From Alistipes sp. (GTDB lineage: Bacteria; Bacteroidota; Bacteroidia; Bacteroidales; Rikenellaceae), in contig JAHZDG010000025.1 in NCBI GenBank assembly GCA_019422485.1, positions 1 to 8,307 on the forward strand: a stretch of DNA of 8,307 nt, given 5' to 3'. Shown piece by piece: positions 6,426 through 8,307 of the stretch. The first letter of the stretch is position 1. The number at the start of each line of letters is the position of its first letter. The position numbers were made by a program, and so were the translations under genes. Below the pieces are notes generated by a model that was not told the DNA's origin, did not search any database, and was given only the letters and a program-made list of their open reading frames with translations.

Positions 6426-8307
6426 GGAATGTTAAAAAGTACGCCCCGGCAGGTCGAATTATTGGCCCCGGTTCGGGATTTGGAACAGGGGCAGGCGGCG
6501 GTCTTGTGCGGTGCGGATGCGCTGTATGTGGGAGCTCCGCGTTTTGGCGCCCGGGTCGCTGTCGGGGTAGATGAGCGGCAGATTGAAGAGTTGTGCCGCT
6601 TCGCCCATCGTTATCGGGTGCGGGTGTATGTGGCGATGAATACCTTGCTGTATGAACAGGAACTGGCGGAGGCGGAACGTATGGCCCGCCGAATGTGGGA
6701 GGTCGGTGCCGATGCGCTGATTGTTCAGGATATGGCGTTTCTGCGCATGGATTTGCCTCCCATCGAGTTGCACGCCTCGACCCAAATGTTCAATGCCGAA
6801 GCTTCCCGAACGGCTTTTCTGGCTGGAGCGGGTTTCAGTCGGGTGATTTTGGAACGGGCTCTGACGCTGGAAGAGATTGCCGACATCGCCCGTCATACCG
6901 ACGCGGAGATCGAAGCCTTTATTCACGGGGCAATCTGTGTGGGCTACAGCGGCCGTTGTTACATGAGCCGCACGATGAGTGCCCGCAGCGGTAATCGGGG
7001 TGATTGTGCCCAGTTGTGTCGGCTGCCTTATAACTTGTTGGATGACCGTTTTCGGCCGTTGATGCGGGATAAGCATCTGCTGTCGGTGCGAGATATGAAT
7101 CTGAGTGGCCATTTGGAAGCCATGATTGATGCCGGGGTGACCTCGTTCAAGATCGAAGGGCGTCTCAAAGATATGATCTATGTGCGGAACGTGGTGAGCT
7201 GGTATCGTCGGGAGCTGGATGAGATTATCGCTCGAAGGAAAGACCTGGTGCGTTCGTCGGTGGGCGAATCGTGGCGGGAGTTTTCGCCCGATCCGACCAA
7301 AAGCTTTTCGCGAGGGGGAACCTCTTACTATTTGGAAGGGGGACGTCTGGCGGATGTCGCCTCGTTCGATACCCCGAAGTCGATGGGAGAACGTTTGGGT
7401 AAAGTGGTACGGGTCGGTCGCGACCGGGTGGAGCTGGAACGCCCTCAGGCTTTGTCTTCGGGGGATGGAATCTGTTTCCTGGCCACGAACGGTTCGCTGG
7501 TCGGAACGCATGTCAACCGTAGTGAAGGGGTGTACCTCTATCCGAATCGCATGGAGGGGTTACGTCCCGGGACAGAACTGTATCGCAACTACGACCATCG
7601 TTTTGTGTCGGCCGTGGAGCGGAGTCGTCTCAAACGGGTGATTCCGCTGCGAGGGGTGTTACGCATGGAGGACGATGCGGTGCATCTGCGGCTTGAGGAG
7701 GGAAAGATGGCTGCGGAAGCGACGATTTCCGGTCATTTCGAACCGGCACGTCAGGCTGCACAGGCCGAAGAAACGCTTCGTACGCAGCTGGCACGCATGG
7801 GAGACAGTATTTATCGTCTCGATACGTTGGAGATAGAGGCTACGCCGATCCGCTTTGTGCCGGCTTCGAAATTGTCCGAATTGAGACGGGAAGCGCTGGC
7901 GGCTTTGGACCGGATCCGACAGGAGCATTACCGTCGTCGTGAACGGAGGCCGGAAGATCGAACGCTGCCTTTCCCCGAACAGAAACTTGTGGGTTCAGAT
8001 AACGTGACCAATTCATTGGCTGAACGTTTCTATCGGGATCATGGCGTTCGGACCATCGAACCGGGTTATGACCTTCGGAACGATCTGCGGGATCAGACGG
8101 TGATGCGTATGAGGTATTGCCTGCGGCGTGAGTTGGGATGGTGTCTGAAGGAGAAACCGGCTTATGCGGGACGGCTTTATTTGGAACATGGCGGTCATGT
8201 GTATGAATTGCATTTCGATTGTGCCCGTTGCGGGATGGAGCTGATCTATCGGGGACGGCAGGATCGCATCGAAAAGAGATACCCGAATATGGAAGATCAA
8301 ATCTGGA
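6420..8307 (+). CDS. U32-family protein, probable RNA hydroxylase of the RlhA/TrhP type (3' end missing)
   Basis: The frame is open from the ATG at 6420 to the right edge (629 codons, no stop), so the C-terminus is cut off. A second in-frame ATG at 6429 is possible; 6420 is preferred because of the A-rich TTAAAAAA before it. The N-terminus VELLAPVRDLEQGQAAV (residues 12-28) is the usual U32 opening. The PROSITE-type U32 signature is clear at 165-183: E-A-F-I-H-G-A-I-C-V-G-Y-S-G-R-C-Y-M-S. Cys173, Cys180, Cys196 and Cys200 match the four cysteines that hold the iron-sulfur cluster in characterised members. Although named peptidases, E. coli members hydroxylate RNA using prephenate: TrhP at tRNA U34 (about 450 aa) and RlhA at 23S rRNA C2501 (about 650 aa). 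The size here and the long middle region are closer to RlhA. Near the end come Cys567, Cys575, Cys601 and Cys604 (RYCLRRELGWC and FDCARC), a possible second metal site. The true substrate is inferred. Confidence 0.92.
   Translation, partial: MQGMLKSTPRQVELLAPVRDLEQGQAAVLCGADALYVGAPRFGARVAVGVDERQIEELCRFAHRYRVRVYVAMNTLLYEQELAEAERMARRMWEVGADALIVQDMAFLRMDLPPIELHASTQMFNAEASRTAFLAGAGFSRVILERALTLEEIADIARHTDAEIEAFIHGAICVGYSGRCYMSRTMSARSGNRGDCAQLCRLPYNLLDDRFRPLMRDKHLLSVRDMNLSGHLEAMIDAGVTSFKIEGRLKDMIYVRNVVSWYRRELDEIIARRKDLVRSSVGESWREFSPDPTKSFSRGGTSYYLEGGRLADVASFDTPKSMGERLGKVVRVGRDRVELERPQALSSGDGICFLATNGSLVGTHVNRSEGVYLYPNRMEGLRPGTELYRNYDHRFVSAVERSRLKRVIPLRGVLRMEDDAVHLRLEEGKMAAEATISGHFEPARQAAQAEETLRTQLARMGDSIYRLDTLEIEATPIRFVPASKLSELRREALAALDRIRQEHYRRRERRPEDRTLPFPEQKLVGSDNVTNSLAERFYRDHGVRTIEPGYDLRNDLRDQTVMRMRYCLRRELGWCLKEKPAYAGRLYLEHGGHVYELHFDCARCGMELIYRGRQDRIEKRYPNMEDQIW

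Noticed and set aside
6459..7511. 350-codon open frame on the minus strand opposite the U32 gene
   Set aside because: It lies wholly within a clear U32 coding frame. Its product is rich in His, Arg, Gln and Pro with no recognisable motif, as expected of an antisense shadow in GC-rich coding DNA.

Overview
The window looks like chromosomal DNA of a Bacteroidota bacterium. The outer-membrane protein is of the DUF5723 type. Translation starts are preceded by A-rich stretches rather than Shine-Dalgarno sequences. Candidate promoters resemble the Bacteroidota -7 box (TAnnTTTG). The coding sequence is fairly GC-rich, and together with the gene content this fits an Alistipes/Rikenellaceae-like gut organism. 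The genus is inference only.

Layout, left to right. (1) Two plus-strand envelope genes: the 3' end of an unidentified, probably exported beta-sandwich protein (2-898), then a DUF5723-like outer-membrane beta-barrel protein (932-2353). (2) A plus-strand lipid-phosphate pair, a DgkA-family lipid kinase (2432-2812) and a PAP2 phosphatase (2809-3351). They overlap by ATGA and have a possible promoter just upstream. A perfect 13-bp hairpin at 3375-3409 ends this block and also sits between the convergent genes. (3) Two minus-strand transporters: an NSS/SNF-family sodium symporter (6350 to 5007) and, downstream in the direction of transcription, a short CstA-family carrier (4887 to 3436). A terminator-like hairpin with a U-tract lies between them and ends only a few bases before the cstA start codon. 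(4) Divergent from the symporter, a plus-strand U32-family protein (6420 to beyond 8307), related to the RNA hydroxylases RlhA/TrhP. It is still open at the right edge.

Functionally the window combines envelope biogenesis (outer-membrane barrel, lipid-phosphate recycling), uptake of amino acids or small carboxylates/peptides, and RNA modification. Most of it is ordinary core-type chromosome. I see no mobile element, CRISPR array, tRNA or rRNA, and no gene-free stretch over 300 bases; the longest gap is 4888-5006. I do not see convincing evidence for an undescribed multi-gene system. The point most worth following up is the hairpin and U-tract abutting the cstA start codon, which looks like a terminator or attenuator placed inside the cstA leader.
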